Origin: Anaerolineae bacterium
GTDB lineage: Bacteria; Chloroflexota; Anaerolineae; Anaerolineales; Villigracilaceae
Length of the DNA: 33,486 nt
Direction of reading: 5' to 3'
Assembly: GCA_017303655.1 (NCBI GenBank)
Contig: JAFLCE010000048.1
Location: forward strand, 1-33,486
Part shown: positions 23,336 to 32,894 of the stretch, piece after piece
How the letters are laid out: each line of letters starts with the position of its first letter
How positions within the stretch are numbered: the stretch's first letter is position 1
The notes under the pieces: model-generated
Told to the model about the DNA's origin: nothing
The model's database searches: none
Seen by the model: only the letters and a program-made list of their open reading frames with translations
Position numbers and translations under genes: made by a program

Positions 23336-24328
23336 ATGGAAGTTTCGCGCATTGAAAACCTGCCCCCGCCGCCTGGCATTATACAATCCATCAAAGCCGG
23401 GTTTGATGCGGTTGCCGGACATATTACAGCAATTCTTTTGCCTTTTGCCTTGAATCTGTTCTTGTGGCTGGGTCCGCGCCTACGCATGGATGCCCTGTTC
23501 AAATCGATGGAGCCAGACCTGGTCCTTTTGTGGAAGGCTGCGCAAATTCCAATGGAAGATATCCGCGCGCGGCTGGATATGTACGAGAAGGTGACGGAAT
23601 CCTTCAACTTATTTTCCATTCTACGTACGCTTCCGATCGGGATCTCAAGCCTGTTCACAGCGGACCGGGAAGTTTTTTCCACCCCGGTAGGAAATCCGGA
23701 TGCTTTGCAGATCAGCTTCATTAGTTTCCCATTCTGGTTTTTCCTCTTGTTACTCATCGGATGGGTGGGCGGCGCCCTTTACTTTCGAGCGGTAGCCTCG
23801 GCGGCACTGACTGATAAGATCACCTCTGTCAGCCCGTTTCATGCAGTTTTCCAAACGGTATTGATCTCCATCCTTGGGAATTTGCTCTTGATAGTTCTAG
23901 TCATGCCGTTGATGGTGATCTTATATGTTGCGGCTCAGATCAGCGTTGTGCTGGTTAACTTGGTGGTGTTGTTCCTGGCGTTGGCTTCGATGTGGGTGAT
24001 CGTGCCATTTTTCTTCTGGGCACATGGCGTGTTCTTGAGCAGACAAAATGTGCTGACCTCGATGTTGAGCAGTTTACAGTTGACCCGTTTTACGCTCCCC
24101 AACAGCAGTTTGTTTGTGTTGACGATCTTCCTGCTTTCGTATGGGTTGAGCCTTTTGTGGAAACTCCCGGCGTTGGATTCCTGGCTCACCGTCTTGGGAA
24201 TTTTCGGTCACTCTTTTGTGACCACCGCCTTGCTGGCAGGTAGTTTTATTTATTATTATGAAATGAGCGCATGGGTACGGGCTGTGTTGGAAAAACTTCG
24301 CCCGAATAGTGTGATAAAACAAGCATGA
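23336..24328 (+). CDS. Conserved-looking membrane protein of unknown function upstream of gyrB
   Basis: I cannot assign a family. The 330-residue protein has a short N-terminus with ENLPPPPGIIQSIKAGFDAV and about six long hydrophobic segments, the last four dense and leucine-rich. A soluble loop of about 90 residues (about 45-135) separates the first segment from the rest, and an amphipathic C-terminus follows. Membrane proteins of this shape that recruit a helical loop are often ABC-independent permease-like or DUF975-like proteins, but nothing decisive is seen. It ends 42 bases before the gyrB start and may be co-transcribed with it. Confidence 0.75.
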   Translation: MEVSRIENLPPPPGIIQSIKAGFDAVAGHITAILLPFALNLFLWLGPRLRMDALFKSMEPDLVLLWKAAQIPMEDIRARLDMYEKVTESFNLFSILRTLPIGISSLFTADREVFSTPVGNPDALQISFISFPFWFFLLLLIGWVGGALYFRAVASAALTDKITSVSPFHAVFQTVLISILGNLLLIVLVMPLMVILYVAAQISVVLVNLVVLFLALASMWVIVPFFFWAHGVFLSRQNVLTSMLSSLQLTRFTLPNSSLFVLTIFLLSYGLSLLWKLPALDSWLTVLGIFGHSFVTTALLAGSFIYYYEMSAWVRAVLEKLRPNSVIKQA

Positions 24329-24331
24329 TGA

Positions 24332-26293
<1,962 letters not shown>

Positions 26294-26304
26294 TTTTACT
26301 AAAC

Positions 26305-26338
26305 AAAACAGCCTCGAAAAAATTCGAGGCTGTTTTTT
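26305..26338. terminator. gyrB terminator, bidirectional
   Basis: A 14-bp perfect stem (AAAACAGCCTCGAA / TTCGAGGCTGTTTT) with an AAAA loop is followed by TTTTTT. It lies between gyrB and the convergent DinB-like gene. Confidence 0.92.
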
Positions 26339-26352
26339 ATTGCCATACTGCG

Positions 26353-26907
26353 TTATGCATTTGTCCTTGCCACACTCCGCATCGCTGCAATCTGGCGGAT
26401 GTGATCGACTTCATGGGCAAGCAGGAGTAATACCCAAGTCTTGTAGGAGCAAACACCAAAGACTTGATTGTTCTGAGTCTTCTTTGGGTCATGAGTGTTA
26501 CGTGTACCTTCGATGGCAGTGTGGATCTGCTCCGTGGCAAACTCTAAATTTTTCCGTAATTGCTCGGCAGGTATATTTTGTTTGGCGCCTTCGCCAAATC
26601 CGCGTGCGGCTTCTACGACATGCGGCAATTGGCTTGTGGCGATATCTAACAAGGTATTGAGGTAAAACCCCTGGGTATGGATTAGATGCGTGATCGATTC
26701 GCTAATCGTCCAAAAGGGATGGACGTCTGAAGCAAAAGCCACTTGAGAGTCGCTCAAGCCTTCTAGTAATTCTTGCGTGCGTGCGCGCGTTTGAAAGAAC
26801 GTCTCAATAAATTCACCCAATGAATACCGGTTGGAAGCCTCCAACCAAGTAATTTCTTTGGTAAAGGCAGACAAGATCAGGGGATTTAATTCTTCTGAGG
26901 GGATCAT
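26353..26907 (-). CDS. DinB-like four-helix-bundle protein
   Basis: This 184-residue soluble protein fits the DinB/YfiT superfamily of metal-binding bundles. The metal histidines are visible in SESITHLIHTQ (helix two) and in LLAHEVDHIRQI (helix four), giving the usual H...HxxxH triad. The family includes thiol transferases and many proteins of unknown function. AAGGAGG lies 12 bases before the ATG at 26907, a slightly long spacing. It follows the phosphodiesterase gene by 30 bases on the same strand. The specific substrate cannot be deduced. Confidence 0.82.
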   Translation of the reverse strand: MIPSEELNPLILSAFTKEITWLEASNRYSLGEFIETFFQTRARTQELLEGLSDSQVAFASDVHPFWTISESITHLIHTQGFYLNTLLDIATSQLPHVVEAARGFGEGAKQNIPAEQLRKNLEFATEQIHTAIEGTRNTHDPKKTQNNQVFGVCSYKTWVLLLLAHEVDHIRQIAAMRSVARTNA

Positions 26908-26937
26908 ATTGAAAAGACGCCTCCTTGTAACGGATTT

Positions 26938-28125
26938 TTACCCAACTTCCAGCGAATACAGCACCGTCTCCATCTCTTGCGGAGTCAGCCCGCCGTGGTG
27001 ACCGAGGAACTTCATTTCGAATTTTTCTTTTTCATACCACCAGACCGATTCATAGCGATACGGCAAAAGAACAAGATTTCCGACCCGCTCACGGAAGCGT
27101 TCTGATACATCTGCTCCAAAGTAACCGTCTGTGATGAGCATTTCAGTTTTGACCACATCTGCTTTGCCTGCGAGACGTTTTTCAAAGAAGGCATGCGCTT
27201 CAGCGAGCATATCGGGTTTGATGTACATGAACATATCTCTTGCCGAGCCAGCCGGGACGATGAGATGCCCGCGTTTGTTGGAGCGGATGAACCGTTCGAC
27301 GCCCGCAAACTCTCTGTCAGTGTTGAGATAAACCGTCGTTTGTGGATCAACTTCACACATGCCATGATCCGCGGTCATGAGGAAGAGAATCCGCTTTTTG
27401 CCGCCGAAGACTCTGTCGAAGTAATTTTCCATCATCAACAAAAACGTCTCGATCTCGGCTTCGGCTTGCTGCGAGTTGGGTCCATATTCATGCGCGACGG
27501 CGTCGATCTTGTCGAAATAGAGATGGATGTAGGTTGGCTTGGTTTGTTTTTCCAACCGCAGACCGATATTGACCAACGCTTCGGAAAGTGTTTTGAAGGA
27601 GCGGATCTCGGAACCTTGCATCACGACTTTGGAGTAGGAGGAAGGCGTGTAATCGCGGATGCCATAGTTGAACGACTCGACGCCCATGGCACTCAATGCA
27701 GGGTAGAAAATCCCTTTTGGGTAGAGCACTTCTGGCTTGATCTTGTTCTCGAGCGAGTCGCGACCTTTCCCATCTGCGGCATACGAGAACAACAAAGGCG
27801 CGATGACACGGTCAACCAGCGGTTCGTAGTAATACCACTCATGCACGCCGCTTTGCCCGACGTTCAGCCCTGTGTGCATCGTGGTCACATGCGCCGCCGT
27901 GGTGGATGGGAATTGTGAAGTCAGCTTTTCGACCTTGCCGTGTTTGCCAAGGCGTTTGATGAATGGCGCTTCTTGAAAACGTTCAAAGAAACGCCAGCCG
28001 AAGGCATCCACAAAAAAGAGCACAACTGCATCATATTCTTTGGAAGCAAATGTTTCTTGAATGCGCTGTGGCGTTCCGGCAAAGCCGCCGGAGTCATAAC
28101 GGGGTTTTATAAAAGATGGGTGCAT
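26938..28125 (-). CDS. Alkaline phosphatase-superfamily nucleotide pyrophosphatase/phosphodiesterase
   Basis: This 395-residue protein belongs to the type I phosphodiesterase group. Metal- and nucleophile-binding elements are visible: Asp40 in VLFFVDAFGW, the nucleophile block FPSTTAAHVTTMHTG (Thr76 by alignment to NPP enzymes), FDKIDAVAHEYGP and MTADHGMCEVD. The family hydrolyses phosphodiester or phosphoanhydride bonds, often of nucleotides or lipids. There is no signal peptide, so a cytosolic location is likely. AGAAAG before the ATG at 28125 is a weak ribosome site. The gene is separated from the DUF2202 gene upstream by a hairpin, so it has its own promoter or depends on read-through. 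Confidence 0.87.
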   Translation of the reverse strand: MHPSFIKPRYDSGGFAGTPQRIQETFASKEYDAVVLFFVDAFGWRFFERFQEAPFIKRLGKHGKVEKLTSQFPSTTAAHVTTMHTGLNVGQSGVHEWYYYEPLVDRVIAPLLFSYAADGKGRDSLENKIKPEVLYPKGIFYPALSAMGVESFNYGIRDYTPSSYSKVVMQGSEIRSFKTLSEALVNIGLRLEKQTKPTYIHLYFDKIDAVAHEYGPNSQQAEAEIETFLLMMENYFDRVFGGKKRILFLMTADHGMCEVDPQTTVYLNTDREFAGVERFIRSNKRGHLIVPAGSARDMFMYIKPDMLAEAHAFFEKRLAGKADVVKTEMLITDGYFGADVSERFRERVGNLVLLPYRYESVWWYEKEKFEMKFLGHHGGLTPQEMETVLYSLEVG

Positions 28126-28141
28126 GGTTTCTTTCTAATAA

Positions 28142-28176
28142 ACAATCAGCATGAAGTTAAACTTCATGCTGATTGT
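28142..28176 (-). terminator. DUF2202 terminator sharing an arm with the hairpin at 32855
   Basis: A 16-bp perfect stem (ACAATCAGCATGAAGT / ACTTCATGCTGATTGT) has a three-base loop, followed on the minus strand by TTATTAG. The arm CAGCATGAAG also occurs in the hairpin at 32855-32887. Confidence 0.85.
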
Positions 28177-28202
28177 AATCGCTAAAAAATGCCGGGTGCC
28201 GT

Positions 28203-29324
28203 TTAGGGCATGTTCCCTCTTCCATTACCTTTGCCATTCCCGCCAGCCCAAAGTGGCTGCCCCGTTTCACTGCGGAAGGTGTAGGTCATTCCAGTTGCAT
28301 CCATCGTGACTGAGATCGCGCTATTCGTACCCTGGTCACCCATGAACATCAGCACTGTTACGCCTTCGCCGATCTGCGGCGCGAACCCGAGCGACTGACT
28401 GTAGCGCATGTTGCCCGTGTCCACATACAGAGCTTGCCCATCGTCGGTGGTGATACTGATTCCCATACCATCATAGGAATTGACAACGCCGTGGACGTTG
28501 ACTGCGCCCGCAGTATTCGCCTGCGGAACACCGCTTCCTACCTGACCCTGAGCGGACTGCCCACCCTGACCATTTCCTCCGCTGTTACCTTTTCCATTTG
28601 CACCCTGGTTGCCATTCCCCATTCCACCTGTAACAATGGCTTGATACGCTTCCGCAGTGAGATACTGCGGAAGATATACTTCGCCAATCTGCTGGGTCAA
28701 TACTCCCGCGAAAGCGTTCAAGTGACTATATGAACCATTCATCAGGTTATTGAAGACCAGTTGTAAGTCTGCATTATCGGTGAGAGCGAGGCGGGCTTGC
28801 AAATCCAGAATATCGATCTCTTCGATGGCAGCACCCACTTTGAGAGCATCCACCAGTGACACAGAACCTTGTGCGACGAGTTGATTGTACAACGCTTGCA
28901 GCGTAGGGTCGGTGAATTTACCAGGATCAAGCGCGGGGTCGGTCAGACCGTAGCGGTCCAGTAGAAGTTTGATCTGATCCATGTGTTGCTGTTCGCTGGA
29001 GGCAATGTTTGAGAAGGTGGGTTGTCCCCAAACGGTAGAGAGCGCATTGTACACATCGCGCGCAAGTTTTTCTTCTTCACGCATATAGAGCAGGGCGGCA
29101 GTCTCCTCCGCATTCAGATCCGAAACTGGGATGGTAGTGAGGTCTGTGCCTGTCCCATCCCCGTTCCCGTTTCCATAGCCATTGCTAACCACGACAGAGG
29201 CATCAGGGGTTGAAATGGGCGCTGTTGCATTAGATGCAAAAGCCGTATACGCGCTTGCGCCGATGGCGATCACAATGACAGCCGAAAGGACGCCGATCAG
29301 AATATTTTTGAAGTTATTGAACAT
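28203..29324 (-). CDS. Secreted or anchored DUF2202 ferritin-like protein with an extra C-terminal domain
   Basis: This 373-residue protein starts with one membrane segment or signal peptide (about residues 8-31). A glycine/asparagine-rich linker leads to a DUF2202 domain (about 65-235). Carboxylate and histidine ligands expected of the ferritin-like bundle are visible: EEEKLARDVY, SSEQQHMDQI, GAAIEEIDI and SYSHLNAF. A second low-complexity Gly/Asn/Gln linker (about 233-266) precedes a C-terminal all-beta-looking domain of about 85 residues (VHGVVNSYDGMGISITTDDG) and a Gly-Asn tail. AAGGAGAA precedes the ATG at 29324. Function is unknown; metal binding at the cell surface is inference. Confidence 0.85.
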   Translation of the reverse strand: MFNNFKNILIGVLSAVIVIAIGASAYTAFASNATAPISTPDASVVVSNGYGNGNGDGTGTDLTTIPVSDLNAEETAALLYMREEEKLARDVYNALSTVWGQPTFSNIASSEQQHMDQIKLLLDRYGLTDPALDPGKFTDPTLQALYNQLVAQGSVSLVDALKVGAAIEEIDILDLQARLALTDNADLQLVFNNLMNGSYSHLNAFAGVLTQQIGEVYLPQYLTAEAYQAIVTGGMGNGNQGANGKGNSGGNGQGGQSAQGQVGSGVPQANTAGAVNVHGVVNSYDGMGISITTDDGQALYVDTGNMRYSQSLGFAPQIGEGVTVLMFMGDQGTNSAISVTMDATGMTYTFRSETGQPLWAGGNGKGNGRGNMP

Positions 29325-29407
29325 GAGGTTCTCCTTGTTTTCAGAGGTTGTTTGTTAGTTTGATTTCATTGCGTTTCGCAACGATGACAGCATGATAGTT
29401 TTTCAAT

Positions 29408-29453
29408 GTAAAGAGACCGTAAAGAGCAGTTCAAGATTTTGAAACGATTTTGA
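29408..29453. promoter_or_regulatory. Two pairs of 8-base direct repeats with 11-base period
   Basis: GTAAAGAG occurs at 29408-29415 and 29419-29426. GATTTTGA occurs at 29435-29442 and 29446-29453. In both pairs the copies are identical and 11 bases apart, the geometry of OmpR/PhoB-type response-regulator boxes. On the minus strand the first pair precedes TATCAT, a possible -10 of the DUF2202 gene. The rest of the 235-base gap (29325-29559) holds no gene. Confidence 0.6.
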
Positions 29454-29559
29454 GGGATAGCTTCTTTACCAAATCTTCACAGATCCTTTTTTCATCCATT
29501 AAGTCCACTTGCTAAAAATGAGGCAATCAATTTCAACTGCAACTATCAGGAAACTCATC

Positions 29560-30960
29560 ATGGACGAACAAACACCCCAACCCGAACCTTCTATCTTCCA
29601 GCGCATGCGCGAAAAACTTGTGCCTGAAGGCATCCCCGAAGATGACCGCGGACGAATCCGCATGGTGGTGGACAGCCTCATCCTCCACATCCATCCCTCT
29701 AAAGTGGAAGTCTCCACTCTCAAATGGACATATACCTGGGGCTTGGGTGGACTCTCTGCCCTGCTCATGACCATCCTCGGTTTCACAGGCATCATTCTGC
29801 TCAACAACTACACACCGGCTGCGCCGCAAGCGTATTTCGATATTCTCGAGATCAACTCCAACGTTTGGTTCGGTGAACTGATCCGCAACCTGCACCACTG
29901 GAGCGCGAACCTGCTCATTGTTGTGGCAGTACTTCATCTAATCCGCGTTTTTGTCACTGGAGCGTATCGCCCACCGCGTGAGTTGAATTGGCTGATTGGC
30001 GTTGCCATGCTTTTGCTGGTGCTTGGTGCAAACTTCACCGGCTACTTGCTCCCGTGGGATCAACTTGCATTTTGGGCGATCACGGTTGGCACAAGTATCA
30101 TCAGTTATGTCCCGCTCGTCGGCAGTTGGCTTACCCAACTCATCCTCGGTGGACCTGAAGTAGGCGCGAACACCTTACTTAATTTCTACTCGATGCATAT
30201 TTCATTTATTCCGCTCGCCATCTTCGGGCTGATGATGTATCACTTTTGGCGTGTCCGCAAAGATGGCGGTCTGACGCGTCCGAAATCTGCGAATCAAATT
30301 GAAGTGGATAAAGTCGAACGCGTGACCACCATCCCGAATCTTGTACATAAAGAATTGATCTTCGCCCTCGCGTGGACTTCCGCGCTTCTGCTCTTCTCCA
30401 TGTTTGTTCCGGCTCCATTGGAAGGAATCGCCAACCCAGCCTTATCTCCCAACCCTGCCAAAGCGCCATGGTACTTTATGGGTTTGCAGGAACTTCTGCT
30501 GCACTTCCACCCGCTGGTTGGAGCGATCGTCATTCCAAGTATCGTGGTGGTCGGCATCTTCCTCCTCCCATTCTTTGACCTGAACCTCGCAAGCGTAGGC
30601 ATCTACTTCCGCTCGAATCGCGGACGTGCCCTCACCTTGCTTGCAGCCGGACTGGCTTTGATCGCCACTCCCATTTGGGTGCTGCTCGATGAATATGTGC
30701 TCAACTGGACAGAATGGCTCCCAACCTGGAACACCTTGCTTTCAAACGGACTGATTCCGCTTGTCGTCATCCTGCTTCCGCTCATTCTCCTCGATGAATG
30801 GATGAGCAAAAAATACCAAGCCGATACCGAAGAACGCGTGCTGTTCATAGCCACATTCATCTTTACGGCATTCATCGTCCTCACTCTCATCGGCATCTTC
30901 TTCCGCGGACCTGGCATGAGCCTTTACCTCCCATGGAATATGCCTGTTGTGGTTCATTAG
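29560..30960 (+). CDS. Cytochrome b, b6-type with fused subunit IV
   Basis: This 466-residue membrane protein is the quinol-oxidising core of a bc complex. Haem ligands are His112 and His126 (LHHWSANLL...LH) and His213 and His228 (SMHISF...YHFW); the 14 residues between the second pair is the b6 pattern, not 13. TGYLLPWDQ is conserved. The C-terminal half contains APWYFMGLQELLL (302-305), where bc1 proteins have PEWY. The first-helix position aligned with the c_n-haem cysteine of b6 is a glycine. The ATG at 29560 is chosen because AGGAAA precedes it. It is the first gene of an operon with Rieske and cytochrome c. Confidence 0.93.
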   Translation: MDEQTPQPEPSIFQRMREKLVPEGIPEDDRGRIRMVVDSLILHIHPSKVEVSTLKWTYTWGLGGLSALLMTILGFTGIILLNNYTPAAPQAYFDILEINSNVWFGELIRNLHHWSANLLIVVAVLHLIRVFVTGAYRPPRELNWLIGVAMLLLVLGANFTGYLLPWDQLAFWAITVGTSIISYVPLVGSWLTQLILGGPEVGANTLLNFYSMHISFIPLAIFGLMMYHFWRVRKDGGLTRPKSANQIEVDKVERVTTIPNLVHKELIFALAWTSALLLFSMFVPAPLEGIANPALSPNPAKAPWYFMGLQELLLHFHPLVGAIVIPSIVVVGIFLLPFFDLNLASVGIYFRSNRGRALTLLAAGLALIATPIWVLLDEYVLNWTEWLPTWNTLLSNGLIPLVVILLPLILLDEWMSKKYQADTEERVLFIATFIFTAFIVLTLIGIFFRGPGMSLYLPWNMPVVVH

Positions 30961-30969
30961 TTTAATAGC

Positions 30970-31028
30970 TGGGTAGTTGATTAGTTACATAGTTACCATC
31001 TACCCATTACTGATTACTGGATACTGAT
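30970..31028. repeat. Short-period degenerate repeats between cytochrome b and Rieske genes
   Basis: TAGTTGAT, TAGTTACA and TAGTTACC follow each other with period eight (30974-30997). ATTACTG, ATTACTG and GATACTG then follow with period seven (31006-31026). TGGGTAG (30970-30976) and CTACCCA (31000-31006) are complementary. This fills the 68-base gap; no Shine-Dalgarno beyond a weak GGA is present for the Rieske gene. Confidence 0.65.
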
Positions 31029-31520
31029 ATGACTGAAACAATCACCCCAAACAATCTCTCTCGCCGCGACTTTCTCAAAATCGCCTGGGCATTCCTTGGC
31101 GGAGTTGCAGCTCTCGAAACAGCGGGCGTTTTCCTTGCCTATCTCCAACCACGATTAGTCGAAGGTGAATTCGGCTCCGTCATCACCGCAGGCTTGGTGG
31201 ATGACTTCCCGCCCAATTCCGTTACCCACATCCCGAACGGACGTTTCTATATCGTCCGCATTGGAGATGGCGGCTTTTTAGCTGTCTATCATCGCTGCAC
31301 ACATCTTGGCTGCACCGTCCCGTGGGACTCCACTGCACAGAAATTTGTCTGTCCGTGTCATAACTCACAGTTTGACCAACAAGGTATCGTGGAGAATCCG
31401 CCTGCGCCGCGTCCACTCGACTTGTTTGCCCTCACCATTGAAAATGGCGAAGTCAAAGTGGATACGGGGAATCTCACTCAACGCCAAACCTACGAAACCG
31501 CACAAGTTGTTTACCCGTAA
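31029..31520 (+). CDS. Rieske iron-sulphur subunit of a bc complex
   Basis: This 163-residue protein has a twin-arginine motif (SRRDFLK, from Ser11) and one N-terminal helix (about 18-38). The Rieske domain follows. The 2Fe-2S ligands are Cys90 and His92 in RCTHLGCTVPW, and Cys108 and His111 in CPCHNSQF; Cys95 and Cys110 form the usual disulphide. The second box reads CHNSQ where CHGS is common. It takes electrons from quinol at the outer side of cytochrome b and passes them to cytochrome c. It lies in the same operon as cytochrome b and the tri-haem cytochrome c. Confidence 0.94.
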   Translation: MTETITPNNLSRRDFLKIAWAFLGGVAALETAGVFLAYLQPRLVEGEFGSVITAGLVDDFPPNSVTHIPNGRFYIVRIGDGGFLAVYHRCTHLGCTVPWDSTAQKFVCPCHNSQFDQQGIVENPPAPRPLDLFALTIENGEVKVDTGNLTQRQTYETAQVVYP

Positions 31521-31531
31521 CAGGAGCCGCC

Positions 31532-32830
31532 ATGAACACAAAACATTCTTTCTTGATCGAATCTTTCATAGGCTTGGGCTCTTTGTTCCTGATCGTCTCT
31601 GCCCTCGGCTATTACATTCTCAACGAACCTGTCCGCATTGTGCAGGCGCAGGATGAAGTGCTTGCGCTTCAATTGGATGAAGCCATGACCCTCTATGCCG
31701 AAAACTGCGCTGTCTGTCACGGCTTGAGCAGCGAAGGCATCGGCGCGACCCCGCCGCTGAATAATCCCGCCTTGCTTAGCATGCCCTATGAAGACCTCTA
31801 TAAAACCATCGCGCGCGGACGTTACCAAACTGCCATGCCCGCCTGGTCGATCGAAGACGGCGGGGCGCTCGGGGATTATCAGATCGACGAACTGGTTCTG
31901 CTGATCTTGCGCGGCGATTGGGGTGCGACGGGGGATCGTGTCGTCAACCTCGGGCTGGCGCCATTAATTCCTTTCACCACCGAAGTAGACCCTGCTTTGC
32001 TTGCCGAGGTCGGTAATTTACCCGATGGGGCAACACTGCAAGCTGCGGTCACACTCTTTGCCGCCAACTGCGTCTCTTGTCACGGAGCCGATGGTCTTGG
32101 TACAGGCATTGCACCCGCATTGAATGACCCTGTTGTTCGTGAGAAAACTGCAGAGGAAATTACCCGCATCATTACGTATGGCAATACAGGCACGCTCATG
32201 GCAGGTTGGAGCAATATCCTTGCCCCCGAAGATATCACTGCACTTGTGAGTCTTGTCCAACGTTGGGATGAAATTCCACTCGGAACCATCCCCGCACCAG
32301 ATGTTCCCATTCCTGTTACTGAAGAGAGTCTGGCCTTAGGAACTCAACTCTATGCGGCGAACTGCTCACGCTGCCACGGACCTGAGGGTCAGGGCACGCC
32401 ACGCGCGCCATCGCTCAATGTTCGATCGTTCCTGACCGAAACAAACGATCAAGCTATTCAACAGATCATTACGTCAGGCGTTCCCGGAACAGCCATGCCT
32501 ACTTGGGGTGATCGTATGACTGCAACAGATATTCAAGCTATTGTGGGGTTTATTCGCCAATGGGAGTCAACCGCGCCCGAGGTTGCCATTCTTACCCGCC
32601 CTGGCGGAGGACCACCGTGGAGAAACAATACTTCGACTGCACCGAGCTTGTTGCCAAGTATCAACTCGTCAAAAACCATTTCTGGAACCAATGTTGGCGG
32701 GCAGACCATTTTGCAGACCTTGCTGGATTGGCGACTGCTTATTTTATTATGCGTCCTTCTGTCCATTGCCTTCACATTGATTTACTCTGGCTGGGATGCT
32801 CTGCGGCGTGTTCCGCATAGCGCAAAGTGA
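31532..32830 (+). CDS. Membrane-anchored tri-haem cytochrome c
   Basis: This 432-residue protein has an N-terminal helix (about 8-30) and a second hydrophobic helix near the C-terminus (about 398-422). Three class-I-like cytochrome c domains lie between them. Haem motifs are CAVCH (59-63), CVSCH (180-184) and CSRCH (278-282). Probable distal ligands are Met102 (AMPAW), Met223 (LMAGW) and Met322 (AMPTW). A proline- and serine-rich linker of about 40 residues separates domain three from the last helix. It replaces a cytochrome c1 or cytochrome f as the electron exit of the bc complex. AGGAG lies eight bases upstream of the ATG. A hairpin ends the operon. Confidence 0.92.
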   Translation: MNTKHSFLIESFIGLGSLFLIVSALGYYILNEPVRIVQAQDEVLALQLDEAMTLYAENCAVCHGLSSEGIGATPPLNNPALLSMPYEDLYKTIARGRYQTAMPAWSIEDGGALGDYQIDELVLLILRGDWGATGDRVVNLGLAPLIPFTTEVDPALLAEVGNLPDGATLQAAVTLFAANCVSCHGADGLGTGIAPALNDPVVREKTAEEITRIITYGNTGTLMAGWSNILAPEDITALVSLVQRWDEIPLGTIPAPDVPIPVTEESLALGTQLYAANCSRCHGPEGQGTPRAPSLNVRSFLTETNDQAIQQIITSGVPGTAMPTWGDRMTATDIQAIVGFIRQWESTAPEVAILTRPGGGPPWRNNTSTAPSLLPSINSSKTISGTNVGGQTILQTLLDWRLLILLCVLLSIAFTLIYSGWDALRRVPHSAK

Positions 32831-32854
32831 ATGGCTTGATATATTCCTGATAAA

Positions 32855-32887
32855 AAAACAGCATGAAGTTTTTCTTCATGCTGTTTT
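32855..32887. terminator. Bidirectional terminator of the bc-complex operon
   Basis: A 14-bp perfect stem (AAAACAGCATGAAG / CTTCATGCTGTTTT) has a TTTTT loop. A long T tract follows on the minus strand. It lies between the convergent cytochrome c and FAD oxidoreductase genes, and its arm matches the one at 28147-28156. Confidence 0.9.
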
Positions 32888-32894
32888 AAGTTAC

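Noticed and set aside
28142-32887. A CRISPR or inverted-repeat transposon formed by the two related hairpins.
   Set aside because: The copies are 4.7 kb apart, flank ordinary genes, lack a transposase and sit exactly at transcript ends.
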